Positions 1 to 11,170 of a stretch of 64,000 nt of DNA are shown piece after piece. A program made the translations under genes and the position numbers. Numbering within the stretch: position 1 is the first letter of the stretch; every line of letters starts with the position of its first letter. The notes beneath the pieces are model-generated. The model had not been told where the DNA came from. It worked only from the letters and a program-made list of their open reading frames with translations, and searched no databases. The stretch is from Bimastos eiseni (lineage: Eukaryota; Annelida; Clitellata; Crassiclitellata; Lumbricidae), in the NCBI GenBank assembly GCA_959347315.1, contig OY365808.1, positions 1,233,947 to 1,297,946 on the forward strand, written 5' to 3'.

Positions 1-1650
1 CTCTAGCCTAATCATTCCCACTAGCCCAGAAATGTCAAAGAGCCAGATCACGGGCCATTTCTGGCCCACTGACGATATATTTCTAAAGCCAACACAATTG
101 AGAATAAAAATATTAATTTGTCATTTTTAAGGCTTTATGAGTTTTCTGTGATGTTAGAAATTGATAATGCATACCTGAATCATGTTTTCAAAGCCTAATT
201 CAACTGGTTAAATGCCCCAGCCCATCCCCCCCCCCCCCCATCTGAGAAACCTGCCCCATTTTCCTCATGCGCCTTCGGCACTCTTGTCAACCATCTGCTG
301 GAAAATATTGCTACTAGCCAGCCATTACAAAAACGAGTGACGCCCTTGGTCTAGTCTAATCCGTCTCTTTCGCCTAATCATTTACCTCTGGTCTAATCAT
401 CCCATCAAGCCTTTATAATCTAAGACTTCTCTAGCGCCGTAATAATAATGTAAAATGCCTCAGCCAACGGCAATAAGTTCCCAGTGAAATCGTAATCAGT
501 CATTTATACGAGATTCTATAGATTACATTACAAGGCGAGGCTCTACACCGTTCAATGGTTTACTACTGCAGCCGTAAGAATACGACAGCACCAGCTTCTT
601 AAGTAAGCCACCACCACCACTTTTCAGCATCCTCGCCAGTCACCATACCAGAAATATTCCTATGGGAGCCCATGCAAGTATGATGGAAAGGTTCTAGAAC
701 GGATATTACACGCGACGAGGAATATTTTTAAACCGATACAGGATCCACTATTATATCGAACAATGGCGTCAATTGCCGTATTTTGTTCGGTAATAAGCAT
801 GCGGCGGATACAATGTCCGATGTAACATGTTTTGGTTTTGGCCCACGCCTTAAACCCTAGATCATAATTATGTTTTACTTCTTAGCAAGCTACAGATATA
901 CGATTACAATCTGCGCTCTCCAACTCTTCAGGGACTTCCTAAATGCTGATGATAGCAGTTCGAAAACAAATAACAACTTTCCCCACATAATTGTTACAAT
1001 ATATATATATAGATATATATATTTATATGTATGCATTTATACATTATACATATAAAAACAGGAAATTATATGATCATAAATTATCCATATATGCGTACAC
1101 ATTATCCATGTATATTATTGTGTGTACATATTATGGTTGGTACTAATTAAACAAATTAATCGACTCATCCCCTAAATTTATCACTAAAACTAGCTGAATT
1201 TTCTCCTGGCTAAGTCCGTGAAAAATTGCAAATAACGTTGCCTACTGCGATCACCTAAAAACGTTAACACCATACTTAAAATGGACATCACTTCACCCGG
1301 ACAGTATCTCATGTATTACGAAATACAATCTTGACAGCGGAGTGGGTCACATCTCCACTACGTATACCATGTCACACCACACTCGTGGTTGTATACCCGA
1401 CACTATGTCGCACCACACCCGTGGTTATTTACCCAGGGAGGGATTAGTCACAATCCAATGGGCAACGCATAATCAATCTACAAACCAGAATGATCCCTGT
1501 TCTCCTAAAAACGCCTACACTTTAATCATCAGGTGAACAAGTTGAAAGCAATTGAAACTGTAAAAAAAGACTGTCAGTGATGATTCGAGTTGAGAAGGAT
1601 AAAGCAATCACGTACGAGTTATACCGCATATAATACGGACATCTGAACAC
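1..1650. other. Non-coding, no gene seen
   Basis: AT-rich sequence with a 14-base C run near 225-238 and a TATA/ATAT-rich stretch around 995-1135. Open frames here are short and show no recognisable domain or splice-bounded exon. Confidence 0.6.
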
Positions 1651-1654
1651 GAAG

Positions 1655-1772
1655 AGGAGAAACTCCGCCACTGATAACACTCAGGCAGGGCCAGTCCCAA
1701 GCCTGGATAAAGGAGGGTGGCAACGCTGATGATCTGTCTTATCTGTCTTATCACACAGTGTCGTTATACTGG
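1655..1772 (+). repeat. Dispersed ~110-bp repeat, copy 1
   Basis: This contains the shared core CCAGTCCCAAGCCTGGATAA, then a GGAGG-rich stretch, a GCTAATGATC-like box, and TTATCACACAGTGTCGTTA. The same order of blocks recurs about ten times in the window, in both orientations. This copy runs directly into a perfect hairpin at 1773-1809. I do not recognise the family. Confidence 0.75.
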
Positions 1773-1809
1773 AGCTACCACCACCACCACTATGGTGGTG
1801 GTGGTAGCT
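1773..1809. repeat. Perfect 17-bp GGT/ACC hairpin
   Basis: The left arm AGCTACCACCACCACCA (1773-1789) is the exact reverse complement of 1793-1809, with a 3-base loop (CTA). It sits at the end of a dispersed repeat copy and may be the junction of two inverted ends. Confidence 0.85.
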
Positions 1810-1884
1810 GCAGTTCAAGGCAGAGAAATATATGGAGAATTCATTGTCCTGTACCAGCAAAAATAATGTTCATGTTCATGCCCA

Positions 1885-1962
1885 TGCATATTAATGAAAC
1901 AGTATACATATTAATGAAATAGTATGCATATTAATGAAATAGTATGCATATTAATGAAATAG
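1885..1962. repeat. 20-bp tandem repeat, 4 copies
   Basis: Four nearly identical 20-bp units (TGCATATTAATGAAATAGTA). Each carries a TAAT core and an ATGCATATTAAT-like block. The copies differ at only two or three positions, so the array is young. Confidence 0.85.
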
Positions 1963-1964
1963 GG

Positions 1965-3584
1965 GTAGAACAAAGAGATCCACTAATAACTTGCATTGTC
2001 ATTATAACCAATATATGGTTTATAGTAATTAGCATTATTATTACTACTCCCAGTAATTGTCAACATCTTTACAAATATGATTACTTGTAAATCTAGTAAT
2101 TGTAATCTAGTAATTGAATCATACAAATATGATTACTTGTAAATCTATCGAATAATCTATTTATTTGCAGGATTTATTTCCAATTTAAGTCAATGTGGTA
2201 AAGTCACGGGAAAGCAGATGACAGATAATAAATTTTAATAATATGGTTAGTCATAATAATATTAATAGTACTAATAGTAATACTAATGGCAACATGACTG
2301 CTAATAATAATAAAAATTAATATCATAATTAATTAATTATTATTATTATTATAACACTCCATAGTTAACAATGCTTATTAATATCTGACACCTGAAAGAT
2401 CATAAACACCTCGGTTTATTAAAAAAATAAATAAAAATAATATAACGAAAATAATAATTGGTTTTGTTTTTCTGCTGGTATTTTAGTCAAAATCGTCTGC
2501 ATTTTGGTTACTTTCCTCATGCTTTGTTTAACGTTCTTTACAAAAAACCAGGAGTAGTCGCCGCTTAGTCGTTTCGTGTTTCCTCTTTTTCGTGATTCGT
2601 CCTTCGTTGATCAGCCAGACTTGGCTGGCCCTCTACGATCGGCCTCAACCCGCGGTCCTTCGCCACAGTTACCTCCCTCTCTTGTCCTTACAGCCCAGGG
2701 CATTCAGTCGCCCTTGGGGACCGTCTTTCCGAGTCTGTATGCTTGTCCGCATGCTTAGGCCTACATTATTCGTTTGGTATTGCATATTTCACCGACATTC
2801 GATATAATAACAACCTTTTCTGCATTTGCATCATCTGAAGGCTGTGCTAATTTCACTACGCATATCAGCTGCGTTATACTACCACGGCTTCACTCGGAGA
2901 TGGAACATTAGCAATCGGGATGAATCTCAAGACAGTTCAAAATTCAATTCCAGGCAAAGCCAGGCTGTAAGGCTAGTAAACTATAATAGGCCTAGTAGCC
3001 TATGTTAATAACTGTCGTGGAACTTTGTACCTTGTCATTCTTTCCTAAAACCAAAGCCTGGCTCTAAAAGGTTGTGTACCCGCCAATTTCATTTTGACAA
3101 CTCACAGGGAATAAAATATGATGCACTTTCAATAATTTCCTCGATGGATATAATCGCTGAGCTCGATCTAGAGTGACAGAGAGACCTACCATATTTCCCC
3201 TATCTATGGACGTTTGCGAGAGCGTTGGCCGTTTCAATTTGTCAATCGTTGCTATATATAGAACCTGGGACCATAATCATATTAGACCAAGCTAGAACTG
3301 ACAACGGTTGCTAATGAGTTATTGACAAAACTGTTTGTTCGTCGGAAAAAAGTTTAGGAATTGGTTTAGTTCTAGAGCAGAGAAGAGGGGCAACCGATCC
3401 AGAGGGCCATGGGCAACCGCGATATTTCGAGACAAGGCTCTCAAACAATAAGTGTGCTAGACAAGAAAACACTACCCCAGCTGTTGTATGACAAGAAGAC
3501 GGGGAGAAGAAAGAGAAGGAAAGAGAACTATGCGGAGGACGAACAGGAAGAGGAGGACTACTACTTAACTCTTCCACTGCCTGC
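1965..3584. other. AT-rich non-coding
   Basis: ATT/AAT simple sequence runs from about 2000 to 2450, followed by sequence with only short open frames (for example 2576-3008 on plus) that match no family I know. No exon with both splice sites and a recognisable product was found. Confidence 0.5.
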
Positions 3585-3677
3585 ACTTTGGGCAGTGCCA
3601 GTCCTAAGTTTGGATAAAGGAGGAGGGCGACGCTAATGATCTTTCTTATCACACAATTCCAGGTTAAACTAAAACTA
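3585..3677 (+). repeat. Dispersed ~110-bp repeat, copy 2 (Tc1 insertion site)
   Basis: The repeat core (CAGTGCCAGTCCTAAG, then the GGAGGAGGGCGACGCTAATG block and TTATCACAC) is followed by AAACTAAAACTA. The Tc1-like element begins at the TA that terminates this copy, so the transposon is nested in or against the older repeat. Confidence 0.75.
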
Positions 3678-5049
3678 TAGGGTGTCCAATAAGTTCGTGA
3701 ACGATTTTGCTTGCAGAAAGCAGAAAATTTTTGCAACAAACATTAATAATTTTTATGTCATTTGAAAGAGCTTTATGTCCCGAAACCAAAAGTGTAAAAA
3801 GTGCTAGTTTTTTTGCAAGGAGGAAACGACATCATCAATACATGCTGAAAGGCTATTTTTAGCGAATTTTATGCAGTTCGCGATCGTTTTTCGTAAACAA
3901 GCTCAGAAATGTCGAAAATAGCAGACGTTCAGTTACGCTCGAAAGCTGCTATTCTTGCTGAAGGATATTCATATTCCGTTATAGGCGATAAATTAGGACG
4001 ATCGAAAGGTTGGGTAGCAAAATGGGTTGAAAGAAGCAAGCAAGGCGAGTTGGGCGATCATGCACGATGCGGTCGACCAAAGATTTTGACACAGGCTGCT
4101 GTTAAAATAATCAAAAAGGCGAAATACAGACGAGGATTTGGATTGAGACAGATAGAAAAATCTCTCAAGGCAGGTGGACTGAAGGGCAACAAAGAAACAA
4201 TCAGAAATTACATGAAAGTGGAGTTGAAGTGGAGATGTTGGAAACGCAGAAAGGCGCCATTGCTAACAGACGTTCAGAGGAAAAAACGGTTGTTATTCGC
4301 GCGGCAGCATAGACATTGGAAATTCGAAGACTGGTTTAATGTTCTATTTAGTGGCGAATCGCCGTATCAAGTGTTCTATGTTCCAAACTCACGCAATGAC
4401 ACCGTTTGGGGCTCGCAAGAAGAAAATGTTCCTGTCGCCTCGCAGGTCAAGTTTAGTCCGACTGTTCTTGTGTGGGGAGGTATGACAGCCTCAGGATTAA
4501 CGCGACTACATTTTGTACCTCAGCAGACATCAATTAACTCGGAGTATTATATCAATAACATTTTAAAGAAGGAATTAAAACCAATTTACGCGAGACTGGA
4601 CACTTCTGGAACGATCTCGAAACGTCGTCTCTTCACTGACAACGCCGTTAGCGTTTTCCAGCAGGATGGTGCGCGAGCACATACATCTGCTGTTTCGCGA
4701 GCATGGCTGAACGAAAATATTCCTAACTACATTGAAAACTGGCCTCCCAACTCTCCTGATCTCTCACCGATTGGAAATCTCTGGAGTATACTCTCAAGCA
4801 GTGTCTACAAAGATCCTGAACCAAAGACTCCTGCTCAGCTAAAACGTCGTTTGCGAAAAGCATGGAAGGAATTCGATATCGGTTGAAACTTTGCACCTCA
4901 TCGAATCTTTGCCCAGACGAATGAAAGCTGTTATATCCAGCAAAGGCAACACTATTGCCTATTAAATGGTACAATAATTATTGCTCTTTGTTGTGTATTT
5001 TTTTTTAAACAAACTGGCAAAATCGTTCACGAACTTATTGGACACCGTG
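3678..5049 (+). mobile_element. Tc1/mariner-type DNA transposon, decayed
   Basis: The element is 1372 bp and flanked by TA at 3676-3677 and 5050-5051, as expected for Tc1/mariner insertions. The inverted termini share GGTGTCCAATAAGTTCGTGA and continue through ACGATTTTGC, about 29 of 31 outer bases. Only the outermost bases differ (TAG on the left, CAC in the reverse complement of the right). The interior holds a single intronless transposase reading frame that is disrupted. It is probably non-autonomous today. Confidence 0.92.
3909..4965 (+). pseudogene. Tc1-like transposase, inactive copy
   Basis: The open frame of 325 residues has an N-terminal paired-type helix-turn-helix (about residues 7-60, with the GRP-type linker near residues 60-63) and a C-terminal DDE domain. 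The second catalytic Asp is present in VFQQDGARAHTS. The first catalytic position reads FSGES, where the family has FSDE. The third reads SPIGNLW, where the family has PIENLW, so two of the three acidic residues are Gly. Thirty-five residues separate the second and third catalytic positions. The frame stops at 4886, but homologous coding continues in another frame to a TAA at 4963-4965, which indicates a frameshift near 4870-4880. The ATG at 3909 follows the usual short leader after the TIR. This is a dead transposase, not a host gene. Confidence 0.9.
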
Positions 5050-5051
5050 TA

Positions 5052-6900
5052 TTACAACTGTCATCCGTCAAGACGGTGAATCACTCCTTTTCTTGATGGA
5101 TTCGGTTTCCACCTAACACATTTGAGTAGTCAATCCATCCATCCATCCATACATCAATCAAACAATCAATGAAACAATTCATCAATCAATCCATAACACA
5201 ACCCAACAATAACACAATAAATAAAACAATCCATCAATAACACAATCAATAAAACAATTCATCAATGAGAAAAACAATCCGTCAGTCAAACACTCATTCA
5301 CACAATCTGAGACTAAATAAATACGACTGGATCGCTTGAGGAGCGATTCCAAAGGGAGCTTGTCAACATTAACCAGCACCCTATAAATCCTCCTTTATAG
5401 CAAAAAACAGACCTAGGTGAAAAGTATATACATATCATATATGCATACAAGGACTATGTGCATATGTGTGTCATACCTTTGTATCATGTATGTACGATCA
5501 TATGTACATATACAGGAAATGTATGTATGTATAAATGTATGCATTCATACTATGTATTTATGTACACATGTACTATGTATGAACATGTATTTACTATGTA
5601 TGTGCTATGTGTGTATATATATATGTACCCTGTAAGTATGTATGCATGCATACTACATGTATGTATGCATGTAATTGCATGTACAATGCATGCACGTGTG
5701 TCTGTATTAGGCCAATTAATATGGCTGGTTGATGATGGTCAAATTTTGTTGTGAAGAAATGCACCATAACTACCTAAATGGCCGACAGATGTCTGCGTGA
5801 CTCAACGCTCCTTATCTGTCAGGCAGATACGTCTTGCTAGCACCCACTGCCTTCTATTATTAGACAAGCGCCGAGAATTTCGGTTCTTTTTTTTCTCACG
5901 TGGTTTCTGCTGACTTTGTGAACCTGATTCGTAGCCCTTAGGCAAGCAATCTACATTAGGGGAATGGTTGTTACTCGTCAAATGTCGTTTCACTCTTAAA
6001 CATAGATATCGCCACAATTAAAATTTTGCTTCCAATCGAAAATATGTTTGAAACAATAAAAGCATTTTTTTAATTTTGGTCACATAATTATTCGTCAATT
6101 TTCTTCATGAAGAAAAATCATGTGATTGTTATGTCAACAAGATGTGAAACTTTATTGCTCCCGATTATCGCCCAAAAGCTAGTGACACGAAGTTACATTA
6201 GTACTTTCAAAGTTTTCAGTCCTGTGCATAATAGGTCCTTGGTCCAGCGGTTAAAATCACAAACATAAATATTATTACAGTCGTTAATACGGCCAAGTGA
6301 ATTTATTGTGCTTCAACAATTCATACTCATGGACATGGCATTGGCAGCCATGAGTATGAATTGCTGGAGCATCTTAAGAGTATCTTTTAAGGAATTGCTG
6401 CTTAAGTACAGCCTCTTTTTCTTCGTCTTAGGCATGCAATAGCACTATATAAATCATCTCAATGTTATTATTTAATCATTATTATATTTAGTGATTCCAT
6501 ATTAATAGCCATGGAATATGATGGTGGTTGGCCAGACCTATCCCTTGCCTCCTTGTCTACCTACAGACAGTGTGTGATCGGTTTACCAACAGCTGAGTTG
6601 ATTATGTGGAGCTGAAATCTCAAATTGCATTTCTTCCCTAGGATTGATTTGAACTACACACCTCTCCTTCGACCAACTCCAATGTCGTATATAGAAACAC
6701 TATCCGCAGTAATGAGCATAAAACGAATAAAGAGCTGGAAATGTTAGCTATCTTCATATGACTATTAGTCTATTACATCACATGTCAAACTTTAATGGTG
6801 TTCATTATTATGATGCCAACAACAAATTCTAATTAGCTGCTTGAGTGTTAGTTTAAAAAAATGCAATTCGTTCCTGTAAAAATGTTATTCAGCCGCATAT
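5052..6900. other. Simple repeats and unassigned sequence
   Basis: CAAT/CATC-rich low-complexity sequence lies at about 5100-5290, and a degenerate TATG/TGTA microsatellite at about 5420-5705. A minus-strand frame at 5802-6017 (71 residues, basic, Ser/Asn/Arg-rich) has fairly even codon use but no recognisable domain. It could be an exon or chance. The rest is AT-rich with no supported gene. Confidence 0.45.
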
Positions 6901-6904
6901 GTAG

Positions 6905-7085
6905 AATGAATATCACCAGAAAGACCAAGACAGTGATGTTTGGCAGGGTCAAAACAAAAGAGGTCGCCCACACAGGGAGTGGCTGGATGACATTGTTGAT
7001 TGGGGCAAAAATGACTTCAGGAACTGACGCCACTTGGCTTTAGACAGACAAAAATGGCATCCGATATCTACGGGCACTGTGCCCA
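6905..7085 (+). mobile_element. LINE ORF2 C-terminal fragment
   Basis: Plus-strand translation gives GRPHREWLDDIVDWGKNDF and then LALDRQKWHPI after an in-frame stop. This is the GRP..W.DDI..W...LA.DR..W signature at the C-terminus of many non-LTR reverse transcriptase proteins. It is a short, stop-containing relic. Confidence 0.7.
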
Positions 7086-7854
7086 TGATGCGTGATGAAT
7101 ATGACAAAAACAAAACATATTTCTCTCTTTTTGGACTTAACTGGGGTACTTCTGTATCTGCCCTCATTCTAATATTAGACGGGTGCTGATAATTTTTCCG
7201 TTTGGCTTTTTCTACGCTGATTAGGATGTACCGTGAGAAGCGCTTCCGTACATACAATACAATGTCTGCCAAACGAAATCTAAAGCATCGCTATGGCAAC
7301 TTCATGTTATTCGCTTTCAACCCCCCATCCCATGAATTCATTTCAACAAACACATTTCATCAGAACATTTGTTACCAACACAGCTGTCGACAATTACATT
7401 GTTTAAAACTTTCAATGTTTCGACTAAAGCAGACATTACAGAAAAGCAACAGTGAAAATATTGTGCACTTAAAAGGTGTCAAACATCCGATAACACAATT
7501 TTGCCTGAAATAAAAGCGTGTTTCATAATAAAAAATACTAATATATTTATTCCTAGTGTAATTCTATGGTATAGCTCCCAGCACAATTTTTTTAATTCGG
7601 GGCTCACCCTTACCTCATATTATTATGATCATAATTAATAATAATAACAAAAACAACAACATTAAACATAACAATAATAAGGTTCACATAGTGCCACAGC
7701 AAGGCTGGTCAAAGTTACTAATTAATAGTTAATAATATAATAGAAAATTATTTCTTAACCAATTGCAAACCACATTTTGGTTTATAAACTATACATGAAT
7801 ACATTGAGATTAGGGATTACTTGAAATGATATTTAATATAATGTACAATACAAA

Positions 7855-8410
7855 GTCTGTAATTAGATAATATTCTCCCAGCAAACAGTTCAGAAGTGCA
7901 CATTGAAGCTGGCAACCATTAAGAGTCAAAGACAGACTGGAAGAGGTAGGTTTTGAGTTTAGAGCAAAAAACAGTCTCGATGAGAGAGTTGCAAGAACAT
8001 GAGGAGGTAGAAAGTTCCAGATGAAGGAGGAACCGGCAACAGTGTCAGTGAATGACTGCTGGCCTAAGACAAGATGCGTACCAGGAACAACATACTATCC
8101 CACAGACCCTGATCAAAGAGAGGATCGGCCTTTAACAGAGCTGCAAAGCTGTGTCCATGGAAGATTAAGATGGCACACGATCTGTGCATGTTCTGCAGAC
8201 AAGGAGTGCCAGCTTGTAGCAGATACAATCCCAGACAGGAAGCCAGTGTAGAGAACGAAGAGTATCTGCTACAAGCAGTGTGCGCTCAGTGATGCCTCAA
8301 AGTAACGACTTACAGTAATGCCAGAAATAAGACAGTATCGGTGATTTAATAGATGCCAAGTCAAGAATAGAGTGAAGCTGACAAACTCTTCTGAGTTGAA
8401 GCAATAGACG
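7855..8410 (-). mobile_element. LINE 3' fragment, minus orientation
   Basis: The reverse complement reads like the C-terminus of an L2/CR1-type ORF2: an IWNFLPP motif, then a Leu/Lys-rich stretch ending KPTSSSLSLTL. Similar minus-strand pieces lie at 15575, 20460, 43410 and 49610. No intact frame is left. Confidence 0.5.
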
Positions 8411-8414
8411 TTGT

Positions 8415-8675
8415 TTAATTTTGCATGCTGTATTCTTCTGCCATTTTCCCAAAGGATGCCAAACAGAAGAGGCCATCACGAGGCAGCACCGTGCCTGCAA
8501 CCTGGAATGGGCTCCCTGTCGCCCTTTGCCTGGTGCCCAGGGGCCACTCCACAGTGTTCTATGTCAACCTAAGACTGTACTGTTTAGCTGGGGTTGGGCT
8601 GGGAATGCTACTGAGTAGATGTTCTTGAAGGGGCGCTATATAAATCCTCCAAATAAATCAATAAAATGGAAGAAA
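8415..8675 (+). mobile_element. L2-like LINE 3' tail
   Basis: The frame contains TVPATWNGLPVALCL (the P.TWN.LP motif of CR1/L2 reverse transcriptase C-termini). It ends with TTGAAGGGGCGCTATATAAA followed by AAATAAATC units. The GGCGCTATATAA end is shared with copies at 17.7, 18.7, 19.7 and 49.1 kb. Confidence 0.7.
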
Positions 8676-9214
8676 ATCATCGAAAATCTTAATCCGCAGT
8701 TTTTTTTAAAAATTATTCGAGACTGTTAACTATTTATTAATAAACGACTAAACAAATAGAACTTGCAATATAAATAACACTAGTCTTTGAAGTAGAGGAA
8801 AGTGCTAATTTATATAGAACCTCAAGAAATTCGTTAGAGGTACTTTCGCATCGTGCATACTTGACAACACAAGATCACGCAAATCTGCTATCATTCCCCA
8901 AGGGATTGCACTAACGAATTGTTTCACCATGCGTAATCAGTTGTAAGTTGTGCAATATTGCAACAGGGCTACAGAAGGCATCAGCTAAGATTCGTATTTT
9001 ATTTGATTTTTTAATCGCATATCTAAAAAATCTGCATCATGACTGGCTCGGATCAGCAGAGCAATTTTTGAGTTTTTGCTAGTAGTGTTATTTTCTAAAT
9101 GTCCGATTACAATTGCAATTACAAACTCCCAGTTGAGGCTTCAATTCGTGCAAACTAAAATGTGCACATGAGTTCTCGATTAGGTATTTGAACAGAAGTG
9201 AAGTTCAGGACCCC

Positions 9215-9325
9215 CCGTAACTCTGCACTGTTTGCACTCTGATAGTACCAGGTCCAAGTCTGAATAGAGGAGGAGGGCGACGAACTTTGTCATCAGTGTC
9301 GTCAAACTGAAACTGCCCATACTGG
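9215..9325 (+). repeat. Dispersed ~110-bp repeat, copy 3
   Basis: The diverged copy carries GCACTGTTTGCACTCTGATA, then the GGAGGAGGGCGACG block, then TCAAACTGAAACT. It lies just left of the CG-rich promoter-like block. Confidence 0.65.
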
Positions 9326-9349
9326 CCTCTTCCTGGCGACAGCATCATA

Positions 9350-10130
9350 AGACAAGAGAGGCGGGGCCTACCTGCATTCGTTCGTCATTCTCAACGCCTT
9401 CTCCGGTGTATCCATCCTCGGCCTCTTCCTGCACCTCAGCTCCATCGTTTTCCGTGAAAAATTAGCTCTATCCGGCCGTCGACAGTTCTTCATATTCTAC
9501 CAGCGCAGTGGCGGATCGACGCTTCCAAAGATTTCAACACACGGACGCGGTTGTCGGCCGCACATCGAATTATTCGACCACAAGTTGGATCGCAACACAC
9601 CGACTGCCCTCGCAACCCTATCGATTTTTCCTAGTAGAATGCCCAAAGTTCTGCACCGAGCAAGAATACCCAGAAATCGACTACTTTTATTGGTGCATCG
9701 TTTCTCGTTAAACGAATCGCCAACCATTTAACGATGCGAGGCCGATTCGTGCAAAGTCGAACGCACACACGTCCGTCGCTTAGGCAACTAGCCTTCTTCA
9801 AGTCCGCCGATCAGACTCGAACCGACGCGCTCCGATAGTGATCCCTCGGTCAAAACCTGCCTAAGCCCGCCTGGTTTACACTGCCATGAAGCGCGGTCCG
9901 GCGAAGGGACTTTTGACCGCCGTAAAACGACCAGCTTTTCTCATTCCTGCTCCCAGCTCAACCCCTCGCCCGCCGCCATCTTGACACGGACCGCATGACG
10001 TCACATGCAAATCGAGTTCAGCAAAGGTCAAGCGAGGTCGCTGGATCTGGTGCGCTCGGCTAGCAATACCTTTGTCTGACAGCGACACCTGCTGAGGGAT
10101 GTGAATCTTATAGCGCCAAATTTTCATAAT
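9350..10130. promoter_or_regulatory. CpG-rich promoter-like block with CRE, octamer and YY1 sites
   Basis: This block is strikingly richer in CG dinucleotides than the surrounding AT-rich DNA. A perfect palindromic CRE (TGACGTCA, 9996-10003) is one base away from a perfect POU octamer (ATGCAAAT, 10005-10012). A YY1-type site (GCCGCCATCTTG, 9972-9983) lies 12 bases to the left. YY1 sites near animal start sites usually read AAGATGGCGGC in the sense direction, which here is the minus strand. This suggests transcription leftward from about 9990. Motif identity is seen; promoter function is inferred. Confidence 0.5.
9372..9493 (-). CDS. Possible first coding exon of an unknown leftward gene
   Basis: Downstream of the inferred leftward start, the minus strand has an ATG at 9493-9491 and an open frame of about 40 codons. 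It runs into a good donor (CAG/GTAGGC, exon end at 9372). The peptide is short and basic (begins MKNCRRPDRANFSRKTMELR) and I do not recognise it. A second frame across the same stretch is also open and acidic, so the frame is uncertain. No convincing next exon was found between 9371 and 1, which would mean a long intron or an exon outside the window. Confidence 0.2.
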
Positions 10131-10954
10131 AGCTCTAAGAAAATTGCGCCTTAAAAAGGTCGTAATATGTTGGGCACAAAAACACTAGAGTCCGAAAAGA
10201 CAAGGCTATTTCAAGAGAGTTTTTAGGTTTTATAAATTTATTCTCAAAAATTCCGACTGAAGAATTCATTTGGCATAGTGCCGGTGTTGAGCTTGTCTCT
10301 CTAACGTAACTTTTTGGACGTTGATTTACATAGATTTACATTACATTACATTACGCACGCATAGTCGCACACCGGACAAAAAAATAAGACCGAGAGGCAC
10401 ATTAAGAACGTCACATCACTATGTCTTACTATCGACATGGATTTGCCGTGAGCGACGATTGGCGTGTGAAAGTCACAAATCACGACGATATCCCAAAAAT
10501 TTAACTTTTTCTTTAGAAAAGTGAAAAAAATTGATTTTTGACTACTCTGAATCTCGGATTAACCTGGGACTAAAAAATTATGGAAGTAATAATGAAGCTG
10601 CAACGTGACAGCCAATCAGTGATAGTCTTTTCTGATGCATCGCGGGGGCAATGTCTGTGATCGGATATATGCAATGAATAAAGTGGTATCCGGGTACTCG
10701 GCAGGGTAACTTTTGAGTGTATAATCGCTGAAAAGTTCTTCACAATTTATGCTCCTTCAGTCAAAAAATCATCCTTTGAACACATTTATTTATAGTGCAA
10801 AATCTATACACTAAATCGTTTCATTTCGGTAACACAAAAAGAAGCGATTGCCGATTTGTCCTTCAAAAGTCCCGGATGTACTCACAGACATAATCTAGGT
10901 TAATGACCCAGTTTTCGTCGGCTTCATACCCCTTCCGTATTAGTCTCAGGATTA
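10131..10954. other. Non-coding with a dispersed repeat shared (inverted) with 34.2 kb
   Basis: No gene is seen. Sequence around 10565-10640 (for example CAGCCAATCAGTGATAGTCT) matches the reverse complement of about 34320-34390. A related sentence (AAATAGAACTTGCAATATAA) occurs at 8755 and 34174. This looks like a dispersed element copied in opposite orientation. Confidence 0.5.
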
Positions 10955-11170
10955 ACGGTGGCCGATTGGTTAGAGCGGTCGGCCCGCAACGCTCAGTGTG
11001 CGCTGAGTGAGCGGGTTTGACCCTCGTCCCGGGCGTCACTGTGTAAGGACCTTGAGTTAGTTCTTCACGCACCATTACTCTGCATTACAGCTGCAGTTGC
11101 GTCGTCGAGACGTGTGCGCGATTTCTAGCAAGACTTGTATAGTATTGTATGTGACAACGCCCGCAATGTA
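10955..11170 (+). mobile_element. tRNA-derived SINE
   Basis: An A-box-like segment (TGGCCGATTGGTTAGAGCGG) and a B-box-like segment (GGTTTGACCCTCG) lie about 50 bases apart, as in a Pol III tRNA-like promoter. A non-tRNA body containing TCTGCATTACAGCTGCAGTT follows. A second copy lies at 19110 and a deleted one at 63848. There is no intact cloverleaf, so it is not a functional tRNA gene. Confidence 0.75.

Noticed and set aside
3311..3739. 142-codon minus-strand frame
   Set aside because: It overlaps a dispersed repeat and the Tc1 terminus. Composition is repeat-driven and no domain is visible.
5417..5754. Cys/Tyr/Met-rich frames of 72-98 codons
   Set aside because: They arise from the TATG/TGTA microsatellite and show no homology.
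10955..11170. Functional tRNA gene
   Set aside because: A and B boxes are recognisable, but the cloverleaf does not close and the body matches another genomic copy, so it is a SINE.
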